From: UBA4093 sp036676455
GTDB lineage: Bacteria; Cyanobacteriota; Sericytochromatia; S15B-MN24; UBA4093
Assembly (NCBI GenBank): GCA_036676455.1
Contig: JAKFCW010000077.1
Coordinates: forward strand, 1 to 64,000
Direction of reading: 5' to 3'
DNA length: 64,000 bases
The notes under the pieces were generated by a model. That model was not told the origin of the DNA, did not search any database, and worked only from the letters and a program-made list of their open reading frames with translations. The translations under genes and the position numbers were made by a program. Positions within the stretch are counted from its first letter, which is position 1; the number at the start of each line of letters is the position of its first letter. This document shows, piece after piece, positions 24,806-32,927 of this stretch.

Positions 24806-25846
24806 ATGCAGACGCTGTGGTTCTGGCTGGTGGGCTTCATGCTCATCATGTACGTGGTGCTGGACGGCTTCGACCTGGGCGCGGGGGTGATTCACCCCTT
24901 CGCGGCCAAGTCGGACGCCGAGCGCCGCAGTATCTTCAAGGCCATCGGCCCCGTCTGGGACGGCAACGAGGTCTGGCTGATCGCCGCCGGCGGCAGCCTC
25001 TTCTTCGCCTTCCCCTTGCTTTACGCCACTGCCTTCAGCGGCTTCTACCTGCCCTTGATGCTGGTGCTCTGGCTGCTGATGATCCGGGGCGTCTCCATCG
25101 AGCTGCGCTCGCACCTCAAATCCCCCCTGTGGAGGGACTTCTGGGACGGCGCCTTCTTCCTCGGAAGCGCCCTGTTAGCCCTGTTCTTCGGGGTGGCTCT
25201 GGGCAATGTCATCCGCGGCGTGCCGATCGACGCGCAGGGCAACTTCTTTGTGGCCCTCTGGACGACCTTCAGCCCAATCGGACCGAACCCGGGGGTGCTC
25301 GACTGGTATACGGTGACCATCGGCCTGCTGTCGCTCTCGGCGCTGAGTGCACATGGGGCGGCATGGGTCTCGCTCAAGACCGCCGGCGCGCTCAGCGAAC
25401 GCTGCAAGCGCCTGGGCTTCAAGTTCTGGGCGGTCACCGCGGTCATGACGGCGATCGCCACCCTCATGACCTTCGCGCTGCGCCCCGAGCTCTGGACCAA
25501 CTTCCGGCGCTGGCCCCTCGGCCTGCTGCTGCCCCTGCTCGCCATCGGAGGCCTCGTCGCCATGGGCGTGTGGCTGCGCCGAGGCAAATCGAAGCGCGCA
25601 TTCGCAGCCTCGGCAGCCTACCTGGTAGGCATGCTCGCAAGCGCGGTCTACTCCGTCTACCCCGTGGTCCTGCCCGCGGTGATTCCGGACCGTTCGCTCA
25701 CCGTCTTCAACGCCTCGGCCTCCCACACCGGCCTCATGATCGGGCTTGGCTGGTGGAGCCTCGGCATGGCGCTCGCGCTCACCTACTTCGTGGGCATCTA
25801 CTGGCTCTTCCGCGGCAAGATCTCCGAGCACGACGAGCATTACTAG
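24806..25846 (+). CDS. cydB: Cytochrome bd ubiquinol oxidase subunit II
   Basis: The 346-residue partner subunit of CydA with about eight to nine membrane segments. The N-terminal block LWFWLVGFMLIMYVVLDGFDLGAG and the following WDGNEVWLIAAGGSLFFAFP are the CydB signatures; FRGKISEHDEHY closes the protein. Standard length. It starts two bases after the cydA stop codon and depends on the upstream gene for its promoter. No CydX-like small subunit or CydDC exporter is in the window. Confidence 0.98.
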   Translation: MQTLWFWLVGFMLIMYVVLDGFDLGAGVIHPFAAKSDAERRSIFKAIGPVWDGNEVWLIAAGGSLFFAFPLLYATAFSGFYLPLMLVLWLLMIRGVSIELRSHLKSPLWRDFWDGAFFLGSALLALFFGVALGNVIRGVPIDAQGNFFVALWTTFSPIGPNPGVLDWYTVTIGLLSLSALSAHGAAWVSLKTAGALSERCKRLGFKFWAVTAVMTAIATLMTFALRPELWTNFRRWPLGLLLPLLAIGGLVAMGVWLRRGKSKRAFAASAAYLVGMLASAVYSVYPVVLPAVIPDRSLTVFNASASHTGLMIGLGWWSLGMALALTYFVGIYWLFRGKISEHDEHY

Positions 25847-25946
25847 CACACCCAGCGATCGCGCGGAAGCTTAACGGAAGCTTTCCTCCAACACAACCAA
25901 GATCCACAGCGCTCCTCGGGATAATCCCTTCACAAGGAGACCTGAG

Positions 25947-26651
25947 ATGCGCCTGCTGCTGATGATCGCGATCGCCCTACTCGCCACCGGATGCGCCAAG
26001 CATCCCGTCGGCGCATGGCAGCCCGAGCCGCCGGTCCTCTCCTCCGAGATCATCCCCCCGCCCGCGGACGCCTCCGTCCCGCGCATGACCTTCCCCCACC
26101 ACGCCGAGGACGCCCAAGGCCGCGCCGCCGAGCCGATCACCATGATCGTGGCCGCCAAGGAAGCAGAGCTGGTCGAGGCCTTCGCCAAGGCCGGCTGGGT
26201 GGCCGCCGATGCCGTGACTCCCGAAAGCACCGAGCGCCTGCGTTCCGCCCAGATCTGGTCGGATGCCTACCCCAACGCCCCCGTCGCCCCCCTCTTCTAC
26301 TGGGGACGCGAGCAGGACGCCGCCTGGCAGCGCCCCGGCACGACGGTCGCAAGCCGGGTCCGGGTGCGCGTCTGGCGCAGCGACGAGCAGGACGAGCAAG
26401 GCCGCTGGCTCTGGGCGCTGAACGTGGCACAGGACGAGGGCTTCATCGGAGTGCCCTCTCACGGGCTTCCTCTCTACCACATGCTGCCCAACGTCGACGA
26501 CGCCACCGATATCCTGCTCACGGACCTGGCGAAGGCCGACCTGACCAGCCGCCAGTACCTCCTGACCGGCATCGGTCCCAACCTGGGCTTCCGCACCACC
26601 GCCGGAGACCCCTACCAGACCGCCGGCTGGGTCCGGGTGATCGAATTATAG
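25947..26651 (+). CDS. Lipoprotein of unknown function
   Basis: A 234-residue lipoprotein with signal MRLLLMIAIALLATGC (lipobox cysteine C16). The mature part is proline-rich at first, then mixed, without cysteines. Blocks such as AQIWSDAYPNAPVAPLFYWG and VRVRVWRSDEQDEQG look like a compact beta-rich domain. I do not recognise a family. AAGGAGA stands 8 bases before the ATG, and GATAAT at 25920-25925 could be a -10 box. The gene follows cydB after 100 bases but with its own apparent promoter, so a link with cytochrome bd is not implied. Confidence 0.75.
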   Translation: MRLLLMIAIALLATGCAKHPVGAWQPEPPVLSSEIIPPPADASVPRMTFPHHAEDAQGRAAEPITMIVAAKEAELVEAFAKAGWVAADAVTPESTERLRSAQIWSDAYPNAPVAPLFYWGREQDAAWQRPGTTVASRVRVRVWRSDEQDEQGRWLWALNVAQDEGFIGVPSHGLPLYHMLPNVDDATDILLTDLAKADLTSRQYLLTGIGPNLGFRTTAGDPYQTAGWVRVIEL

Positions 26652-26660
26652 ACTTTGTGG

Positions 26661-26680
26661 GGCGGGCCTCTGCGCCCGCC
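26661..26680. terminator. Short hairpin after the lipoprotein gene
   Basis: GGCGGGC (26661-26667) pairs with GCCCGCC (26674-26680) around a 6-base loop. There is no T-run, only ATATCTA. It may be a weak terminator or part of a dispersed intergenic repeat. Confidence 0.35.
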
Positions 26681-26764
26681 ATATCTACATGCTTGCCCTT
26701 TCCGGAGCTTCCCCGCACCATGGGGGTTCAGCTCGCCTCATGCTTCCACGGAAAGGGAACGGCC

Positions 26765-27340
26765 ATGAAGATTTACACCAAGACCGGCGACACCGGGCAG
26801 ACCTCGCTACTCTTCGGGAAACGCGTCTCCAAGGACGACCTGCGGGTCGAGGCCTACGGCACCGTGGACGAGGCCAACTCGGCCCTGGGACTGGCCCTCA
26901 GCCACATGCCCGCCGAGCTCCGCGAGCTGAGCGAGAGCCTCCTGGAAGTCCAGCGCGTGCTCTTCAACATCGGGGCCGAGCTCGCCACCCCTCCTGGACG
27001 CCGTCCCGGCTGGCAAGCGGATCAGGACCAGATCGACTTCCTCGAGCGGCTGATCGATTCGCTCGATGAGCAGATCCCGCCCCTGACCAGCTTCGTGCTC
27101 CCCGGAGGCAGCCCCGCCGGTGCGGGCCTCCACCTGGCACGCACGATCGTGCGCCGGGCCGAACGGCTCGCCGTGACGGTCGCACGCGACGAAGAGCTCA
27201 ACCCGCTGGTGGTCACCTACCTCAACCGCCTCTCGGATGCCCTCTTCAACGCGGCCCGCTACACCAACCACCGCATGGGGACGCCCGAACCCGCCGGCCC
27301 CGCGCCCAAGGCCCTGCAAAAGAACGCCAAGGCGGAATAA
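26765..27340 (+). CDS. pduO: ATP:cob(I)alamin adenosyltransferase (PduO type)
   Basis: A 191-residue enzyme that transfers the adenosyl group of ATP to cob(I)alamin to make coenzyme B12. The PduO-type ATP-binding N-terminus MKIYTKTGDTGQTSLLFGKR is unmistakable, followed by RVEAYGTVDEANSALGL. The trimer signature region includes SFVLPGGSPAGAGLHLART and RRAERLAV, then LNRLSDALFNAARY. Standard length. The ATG at 26765 follows GGAAAGGGA. No other cobalamin gene is nearby, so it probably serves salvage and supply for B12-dependent enzymes elsewhere. Confidence 0.97.
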   Translation: MKIYTKTGDTGQTSLLFGKRVSKDDLRVEAYGTVDEANSALGLALSHMPAELRELSESLLEVQRVLFNIGAELATPPGRRPGWQADQDQIDFLERLIDSLDEQIPPLTSFVLPGGSPAGAGLHLARTIVRRAERLAVTVARDEELNPLVVTYLNRLSDALFNAARYTNHRMGTPEPAGPAPKALQKNAKAE

Positions 27341-27430
27341 GACCAAGGCCCAGAATTACAACTTCTTAACGAAAGCCTAGCCCTCCAATAACCGATAGTC
27401 TTTCACGGAAAACGATTGGAGGACGAAGAC

Positions 27431-28702
27431 ATGAAACGGCTACTTCCAGCTACCCTACTCACTTCGATGCTTCTCGCCGGCTGCGGAGTAGCCACCCCTG
27501 GGCTTTTCGGCGGAGCCAGCAACGGCTTCGAACTTGACGGCACCAAGGGTCCGGCCCGGAGTGCCGCCGATTGGACGGTCTTCGTCTACGTCGCCGCCGA
27601 CAACAACCTCTCGCGCTTCGCCACCAAGGACCTCCAGGAGATGCAGGCAGGTCTCACGTCGGACCGGGTGCGCTTCGTGGCCATGGTCGACCAGGCCCAG
27701 CAGGGCGACTCGCGGATCGTGGAGATCTCCACGACCGCAAACGGCAAGCCCGCGACGCAGACGGTCGTGAACGACGGCGGCGCCGTGATTCCCGCGAGCC
27801 GCGAGGTCGACTCGGGCTCGCCCGAGACCCTGAAGAAGTTCGTGGAGTGGGGCACCAAGACCTACCCCTCGCGCCGCTCGATGTTCGTCATCTGGAACCA
27901 CGGCGGCGGGGCCTTCGCCGATCCCAAGCACCTCAAGTCCTTCTGCTGGGACGATCAGACCGAGAACCACCTCAATCTGGTCGACCTCTGGCGGGTGGCC
28001 CAATCGGTCTCGAGCCGCGCCAAGTTCGACATCATGGGCTTCGACGTCTGCCTCCTGGGGCACATCGAGACCGCCTACCAGCTCTCGCGCGTCTCGGACT
28101 TCCTGGTCTCCTCCGAGAAGACCGAGCCCGGCGACGGCTGGGAGTACGGCTCGCTGGCGCAGGTGCTCTCTAAGAAGCCCACGATCTACCCCCGGGAGTT
28201 CGCGTCCGAGATCGTCAAGAGCTACGGCAACTACTACTCCCAGCGCGGCCAGAGCGGCACGCTTTCGGCCATCGACCTGGACAAGCTCAAGGACCGGGTC
28301 GTGCCCGCGGTCAACGATCTCGCCGAGGATCTGCTGAAGACGAGCGCGAACACCACGGCCAAGGCGAGCCTGGTCAAGAACTTCAAGCTGGCCCTCTCGC
28401 AGTCCGCCACGGGTAACGGCGAAGAGGCGGCGATCGACCTCGGCTTCACCACCCAGCTGCTCAACCAGGACGCGACGCTTCCGCAATCCACCCGCACGCT
28501 GGCCGGCAAGGTCTCGCAGGAGTTCCAGCGCTCGGTCGTCGCCAACGTGACCACCGGCCGCACCTCCAAGGAGGTCTACCAGGGCCTGAAGGTCTACTTC
28601 GACCTCTCCCAGGTGAACCCCAACTACACCGACCCGTCTAAGCAGTTCTTCGGCACTTCCGCCTGGGCAAAGTTCGTCCAGACCTTCGCCCCGAAGATCT
28701 AA
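27431..28702 (+). CDS. Clostripain-like cysteine protease lipoprotein (C11)
   Basis: A 423-residue lipoprotein of the C11 peptidase family, caspase-fold cysteine proteases that usually cut after Arg or Lys. Lipobox is LLAGC with C18. The C11 signature starts DWTVFVYVAADNNLSRFA. The dyad is H157 in VIWNHGGG and C207 in MGFDVCLLG. FCWDD and the SSEKTEPGDGWEYG block are also typical. Start ATG at 27431 has TTGGAGGACGAAGAC upstream; an in-frame TTG at 27416 lies within that ribosome-binding site and was rejected. A strong bidirectional terminator follows. Activation normally needs self-cleavage in an internal linker, which is not clearly visible here. Confidence 0.93.
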   Translation: MKRLLPATLLTSMLLAGCGVATPGLFGGASNGFELDGTKGPARSAADWTVFVYVAADNNLSRFATKDLQEMQAGLTSDRVRFVAMVDQAQQGDSRIVEISTTANGKPATQTVVNDGGAVIPASREVDSGSPETLKKFVEWGTKTYPSRRSMFVIWNHGGGAFADPKHLKSFCWDDQTENHLNLVDLWRVAQSVSSRAKFDIMGFDVCLLGHIETAYQLSRVSDFLVSSEKTEPGDGWEYGSLAQVLSKKPTIYPREFASEIVKSYGNYYSQRGQSGTLSAIDLDKLKDRVVPAVNDLAEDLLKTSANTTAKASLVKNFKLALSQSATGNGEEAAIDLGFTTQLLNQDATLPQSTRTLAGKVSQEFQRSVVANVTTGRTSKEVYQGLKVYFDLSQVNPNYTDPSKQFFGTSAWAKFVQTFAPKI

Positions 28703-28712
28703 GCAAGCAAAA

Positions 28713-28745
28713 GAAAAGCGGGCCCCGAATCGGGGCCCGCTTTTC
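28713..28745. terminator. Strong bidirectional terminator
   Basis: A 16-base-pair stem (28713-28728 with 28730-28745) has A-runs on its left side and T-runs on its right. It serves both the C11 protease gene and the convergent FlhA-domain gene. Confidence 0.9.
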
Positions 28746-28754
28746 TTTTGGCTT

Positions 28755-30203
28755 TTACGGAGCCAGCGCCTTGCGGACCATCTCCGCGAGCATCACCGGA
28801 TCGTGCGTGAGCTTCCCGAAGTCGAGAAGGCGTCTCAGGACGTCCTGGAGGGGCCTGAGGGGGACTCCCTCGCGCATCAGGTGCTGGATGACCCGGTGCA
28901 GCTCCAGAAGCGTCAACGTCTCGGGAAGGGCCTCTACGAGCAAGGGGTCCGTGGAATGTAGCTCGTCGAGCAGCCACTTCAGCTCTTCGAGCGTGAAGAG
29001 CTCGTAGGAGTACTTCCTGAGGACCAGCTCCAGGTGGCGGACGACCACCTCGTCGGGCGAGAGCAAGCGATAACCGTAGCGCAGCGCGCGCTTGCGTTCG
29101 GGCCCCGCGACCCAGAAGGCTTCTAGGCTCTGCTCGGGATCATGGAAAGACGGGAAGTCCTGGGGAAAGCCACTGGGCGTCCGGCCGTCCGCGACGCGCC
29201 CGTGCGGCACGGCCAAGGAGTAGCCCATCAGGAACTCGCCGGCGGCGACCTCCAGGCCCCGCACCAGGATGCGGAAGCCGTTGGGGCGCAGGGAGAGGTT
29301 GTCCTTGAAGGTGACCGGGCAAGCGACGTAGCCCGTGGACCGGGCGAGCTGCAGGCGCATGGCGGCGACCGTGGCCAGCATGCGGCCCTCCTCGGGCTCG
29401 ATCATGGGCACGCCGTGAAGCCCCACCTCGACGAGCAGCATGGGCGGCTTCAGCGCCTGGTAAACGTGCTCGGGGCGGGCGAGATCGGGAATCTCCACGC
29501 CGTAGACGCCCACCTGGGGCGGCAGGGCGCGGTGCGTGCAGTAGGCGCAGGTCCCGTCGCACTCCAGCAGAGCGGGCTCAGCGTCGAGCGGCACGAGGAA
29601 GTCCTGGAAACGCTGGGGAATGTAACCGGCCGGCATGCCGGCGGCAGATCCTCCCATGGCCAGCTCGAAGAGCGGGGCGAAGAGGGGAAACTCCCAGAAC
29701 ATGTCGCGGGCATGCGGGAAGAAGGCGTAGAGCATGGCCACCTCGCGCGGGACCGCCTCGCGGATCTCGCCGGCCCCGCCGGATTTCAAGTAGGCATGCA
29801 GCTCAGAAGCGACCTCCAGCTCGGCGTCGGCGGCGTCGGCAAGCGCCAGGACCGCCTGCACCCGAACCCGCAGCCGCGAGAAGAGCCGCAGTTGCGCCGT
29901 CAAGGCGCGCACCTGCGCTTCGCCCAGCACGAAGGAGCCGGGGACCTCGAGGTTATCCGCCGGGATGCCCTGGCTGGAAGCCCAGAGGGCGAAGCGCAGG
30001 TGCTCGAGGGCCGGATGCACGCGCTCGCGCATGCCCTGGGCGTGGGCGAGCGCTGATTCCAGCGCGTAGAGCGGAGTGTGGCTCCCCATGAGGCGGCGAG
30101 CCATGGCCCTGAGGCTCGGGGCGAGTCGGCCGGGGGCCAAGCGGGCCAATCGGCCTGGGGAGAAGCGCCCGAGTGCTTCTTGCCAAGGGCGGTCATGCGG
30201 CAT
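28755..30203 (-). CDS. Soluble protein with FlhA/SctV-type C-terminal cytoplasmic domain
   Basis: A 482-residue protein without membrane segments. Residues 252-482 follow the FHIPEP cytoplasmic domain of type III export gates (FlhA, SctV) block by block: MLLVEVGLHGVPMI, ATVAAMRLQLARSTGYVACP, FKDNLSLRPNGFRI, RGLEVAAGEFLMGYSLA, YGYRLLSPDEVVVRHLELVL, and the end IQHLMREGVPLRPLQDVLRR with VRKAL. The eight-helix membrane domain of real FlhA is replaced by an N-terminal 250-residue helical region I do not recognise. That region includes a cysteine cluster C215, C219, C222 with H224, possibly a metal site. The ATG at 30203 follows AGGAGG. No flagellar or type III gene is nearby. The domain resemblance is from memory of the family; the role is unknown. 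Confidence 0.75.
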   Translation of the reverse strand: MPHDRPWQEALGRFSPGRLARLAPGRLAPSLRAMARRLMGSHTPLYALESALAHAQGMRERVHPALEHLRFALWASSQGIPADNLEVPGSFVLGEAQVRALTAQLRLFSRLRVRVQAVLALADAADAELEVASELHAYLKSGGAGEIREAVPREVAMLYAFFPHARDMFWEFPLFAPLFELAMGGSAAGMPAGYIPQRFQDFLVPLDAEPALLECDGTCAYCTHRALPPQVGVYGVEIPDLARPEHVYQALKPPMLLVEVGLHGVPMIEPEEGRMLATVAAMRLQLARSTGYVACPVTFKDNLSLRPNGFRILVRGLEVAAGEFLMGYSLAVPHGRVADGRTPSGFPQDFPSFHDPEQSLEAFWVAGPERKRALRYGYRLLSPDEVVVRHLELVLRKYSYELFTLEELKWLLDELHSTDPLLVEALPETLTLLELHRVIQHLMREGVPLRPLQDVLRRLLDFGKLTHDPVMLAEMVRKALAP

Positions 30204-30329
30204 GGGGGCCTCCTGCGGGTGGGGGGGTCTTTAAGATCCTTTACCCGCGCGATCGGGGATCTCACCCGATGCGGTGGCGAGGGTCACTTCGCCGGAGGCG
30301 GCGCTCGTTTAGGATCGAAGCTCTGTTCG

Positions 30330-32069
30330 ATGAAAAGGATCCCCGTGAAACGCGTCTACACCGGTATTCAAGAAGGTCTCACGCGCCTGTCGCGCGCCGA
30401 GTACGACCCTCCCTCCTGGCAAAAGGTCTGCATCCAGGCTCACCTGCTCTCCCTCGGCTCGGAGATCACCGAGCTGCGGGCCATCCAGCAGCTGGAAGGC
30501 GAGCGGATCCAGGTCCTGCCCCACCAGATCGCGGCGGTCATGACCGCCATCAACAAGATGCACACCCGGGCCATCCTGGCCGACGAGGTGGGTCTCGGCA
30601 AGACGATCGAGGCGGGATTGATCCTCAAGGAGTACCTGAGCCGCGGCCTGGCTAGGCGGATCCTGATCCTGACGCCCGCCCCTCTCACCACCCAGTGGCA
30701 GGGCGAGCTTTCGGGCAAGTTCGGGGAGCACTTCGCCGTGGCCGGCGACGACACGCAGGGCTGGCAGAACCTCGACCGGCTGATCGTGAGCCTGGATACC
30801 GCCAAGCATCCCACCAATTCCGAGGCCCTGCTTCGCAAGCGCTGGGACATCCTGGTGGTGGACGAGGCGCATCGCCTGAAGAACGACGCCACCGTCGCCT
30901 ATCAGTTCGTCAAGAAGCTGCAGAGCCGCTTCATGTTGCTACTGACGGCCACCCCCATCCAGAACTCGCTTTACGAGCTCTACAACCTCGTCAACCTGGT
31001 GGCTGAAGGGATGCTGGGCAGCAAGGACAGCTTCCGCAACCGGTTCATCGAGGACCCGAAGGGCCGGGTGCTGAAGAACCCCGAGGAGCTCTCGAAGAAG
31101 CTCTCGCAGGTCATGGTGCGGCACCGGCGCTCGGAGGTCGGAATTCGCTTCGTCGATCGTAAGGTCGAGACAATCCGCCTGGAGGGCACGCCCGAGGAGC
31201 TGCGGCTGCACGACGCGGTGGTCCAGTACGTCGGCAACCAGATGGGCAAGGGCACCAGCAAGGGACAGCAGACCCTCCAGTTCATCCGGCTCTCGCGGAT
31301 GCTCAGCTCCAGCCCCGCCGCCCTGGCCAAGAGCCTGTCCGCCATGATGGGCTACGTGACGGTCGAAGAGGCCCAAGAACTGGGTCCGATCGCCGATCTG
31401 GCCCGCCGGATGCAAGTGGTCTCCAAGCTGGAGGCCCTGAAGACCTTCCTGAAGAACCACCAGGACAAGGCCCTGGTGTTCACGGGCTTCTACGAGACCC
31501 AGGACTTCCTGGCCGAGGCCCTCACGCAGGAGGGCTACAAGGTGCTCTGCTTCAACGGGAAGATGACGCAGAAGGAGAAGGACCGCGTGGTGGCCGAGTT
31601 CAAGCGGGACGGACAGGTCCTGCTGCTGACGGACGCGGGCTCGGAGGGCGTGAACTTGCAGTTCGCCCATGCCTTGATCAACTACGACCTGCCCTGGAAC
31701 CCCATGCGGGTCGAGCAGCGGATCGGTCGCGTGCACCGCATCGGCCAGACGCGCGACGTCCTGATCGTGAACCTCTCGATCAAGGGAACGATCGAGGATT
31801 ATGTGCTGCAGATCCTCGAGCAGAAGATCGAGCTCTTCACGCAGGCGGTGGGCGAGACGGATCTGATCCTGAGCAACCTGAAGGGGGCGGATTCGTTCGA
31901 GAAGGTGATCGTCGACCTGATCGCCCAGGCCAAGGAGCGCGGGAAGCTGGAGGAGTCGTTCGCCACCTTCGGCGCGAACCTCGAGATGGCCAAGCGCGCC
32001 GCCGATCAGATCCGGGAATTCGACGAGCAGACGCTGTCCCGGCTGGACCTCTCCGCGATCAAGCGCTGA
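30330..32069 (+). CDS. Compact SNF2-family DNA translocase / helicase
   Basis: A 579-residue Swi2/Snf2 ATPase. Motif I is ADEVGLGKTIEAGLI, motif II VDEAHRLKN, motif III LTATPIQN, motif IV-V region GSEGVNLQFAHALINYDLPW and motif VI RVEQRIGRVHRIGQ; all are intact. It resembles RapA-type bacterial SNF2 proteins but is only the ATPase core plus short ends, lacking the large N- and C-terminal domains of RapA. The C-terminal 80 residues are charged. The start ATG at 30330 follows a possible TAGGAT -10 box (30310-30315); GTG at 30345, 5 codons in, has a better ribosome-binding site (AAGGA). A functional partner may be the zinc-ribbon protein two genes on. Confidence 0.92.
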   Translation: MKRIPVKRVYTGIQEGLTRLSRAEYDPPSWQKVCIQAHLLSLGSEITELRAIQQLEGERIQVLPHQIAAVMTAINKMHTRAILADEVGLGKTIEAGLILKEYLSRGLARRILILTPAPLTTQWQGELSGKFGEHFAVAGDDTQGWQNLDRLIVSLDTAKHPTNSEALLRKRWDILVVDEAHRLKNDATVAYQFVKKLQSRFMLLLTATPIQNSLYELYNLVNLVAEGMLGSKDSFRNRFIEDPKGRVLKNPEELSKKLSQVMVRHRRSEVGIRFVDRKVETIRLEGTPEELRLHDAVVQYVGNQMGKGTSKGQQTLQFIRLSRMLSSSPAALAKSLSAMMGYVTVEEAQELGPIADLARRMQVVSKLEALKTFLKNHQDKALVFTGFYETQDFLAEALTQEGYKVLCFNGKMTQKEKDRVVAEFKRDGQVLLLTDAGSEGVNLQFAHALINYDLPWNPMRVEQRIGRVHRIGQTRDVLIVNLSIKGTIEDYVLQILEQKIELFTQAVGETDLILSNLKGADSFEKVIVDLIAQAKERGKLEESFATFGANLEMAKRAADQIREFDEQTLSRLDLSAIKR

Positions 32070-32103
32070 GGCGCCCCTCTTGCGCCCTGTACGCAAATCC
32101 CGC

Positions 32104-32131
32104 TTGCATCTTAACAAAAATTCACTACAAT
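32104..32131 (+). promoter_or_regulatory. Sigma-70 promoter of the small lipoprotein gene
   Basis: TTGCAT (32104-32109) and TACAAT (32126-32131) are 16 bases apart, in an AT-rich island 38 bases before the start codon. Confidence 0.65.
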
Positions 32132-32168
32132 ACTCTAAGCAAGCATCGTTTTGCGAGGAGGACATCGC

Positions 32169-32753
32169 ATGAAACGTTCCCGCAGACCGCACCTGGATCG
32201 ACTCGGCAGGCTCTCAGTGATCGCATTGGCCTTGACCGTGGCGCTCGCCGGGTGCAAGGACAACGGCCAGGAAACCTCTGACAAGGGTCCCGAGACCCAG
32301 CAGGCTGCTGCCACGGCGCAACAGGCCGCCGCCACGGCGCAGCAGGCTCCCGAGACCAAGCGCGTCGACTCGCCCGAGGCGCATGCGCAGCTGGTCCAGG
32401 AGATGGCCGAGTCGCGCAAGCAGGCCCAGGCGAAGCAAGAGCCGCTCGATCCCGAGGTCGAGAAGCGCATGAAGGATCCGGCCTACCGCAAGCAGAAGGA
32501 CGAGATGCTCAACAAGCTCTCGCAGGTGAGCACGTCGTACTTCAAGCAGGGCATCGAGATCCGCCACACCCGCAAGCGGCCCGAGTGGCGGCTAATCGAT
32601 CCCCGCCTCGAAAAAGTCACCAGCGAGACCGAGCGCCGGCAAAAGGGCGAAGCGCTCGCCAAGCAGTTCAAGGGAGAGGTCGAGCCCCTCCTGGATAAGT
32701 CCATCGAGGTCATCGTCTTCGCCGACGCCTCCGAGAGCATCCAGGTGTACTAG
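32169..32753 (+). CDS. Small lipoprotein with Gln/Ala repeats, unknown function
   Basis: A 194-residue lipoprotein with a basic N-terminus (MKRSRRPHLDRLGR) and lipobox ALAGC (C29). After the lipid anchor comes a low-complexity stretch with the heptad QQAAATA twice, encoded by a 21-base imperfect tandem repeat around 32299-32340. The rest is highly charged and probably helical, with KDPAYRKQKDEMLNKLSQ in the middle, ending ADASESIQVY. I do not recognise a family. ATG at 32169 is set by GAGGAGG just upstream; the longer reading from 32151 includes that site. A terminator follows, so the gene is its own unit. Confidence 0.75.
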   Translation: MKRSRRPHLDRLGRLSVIALALTVALAGCKDNGQETSDKGPETQQAAATAQQAAATAQQAPETKRVDSPEAHAQLVQEMAESRKQAQAKQEPLDPEVEKRMKDPAYRKQKDEMLNKLSQVSTSYFKQGIEIRHTRKRPEWRLIDPRLEKVTSETERRQKGEALAKQFKGEVEPLLDKSIEVIVFADASESIQVY

Positions 32754-32787
32754 CCCAAACACCCGTTCCCAGGCTTTCCCTGCCCCG

Positions 32788-32823
32788 ATCCGGGCCGCCC
32801 AGCAAGGGGCGGCCCGGATTTCA
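32788..32823 (+). terminator. Intrinsic terminator of the small lipoprotein gene
   Basis: A 13-base-pair GC-rich stem (32788-32800 with 32807-32819) with the loop AGCAAG, then TTCACCT. Confidence 0.75.
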
Positions 32824-32927
32824 CCTAATCATGCACGACCCTTAACCCCGAGATAAGACAGATCCCGGACCACCCCCCGATATAACAGTACGGGAACACT
32901 ATTCGGTCCACAGAAAGGTCGTGACGC

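Noticed and set aside
26651..26681. GGGGCGGGCCTCTGCGCCCGCC segment as a dispersed repeat
   Set aside because: Only one copy is visible in this window; it is kept as a weak hairpin.
29532..29561. C-x3-C-x2-C pattern (CDGTCAYC) in the FlhA-domain protein, the spacing of radical SAM iron-sulfur motifs
   Set aside because: It is followed directly by the FlhA-type domain; there is no room for a radical SAM barrel and no other SAM motif. A zinc site or coincidence is more likely.
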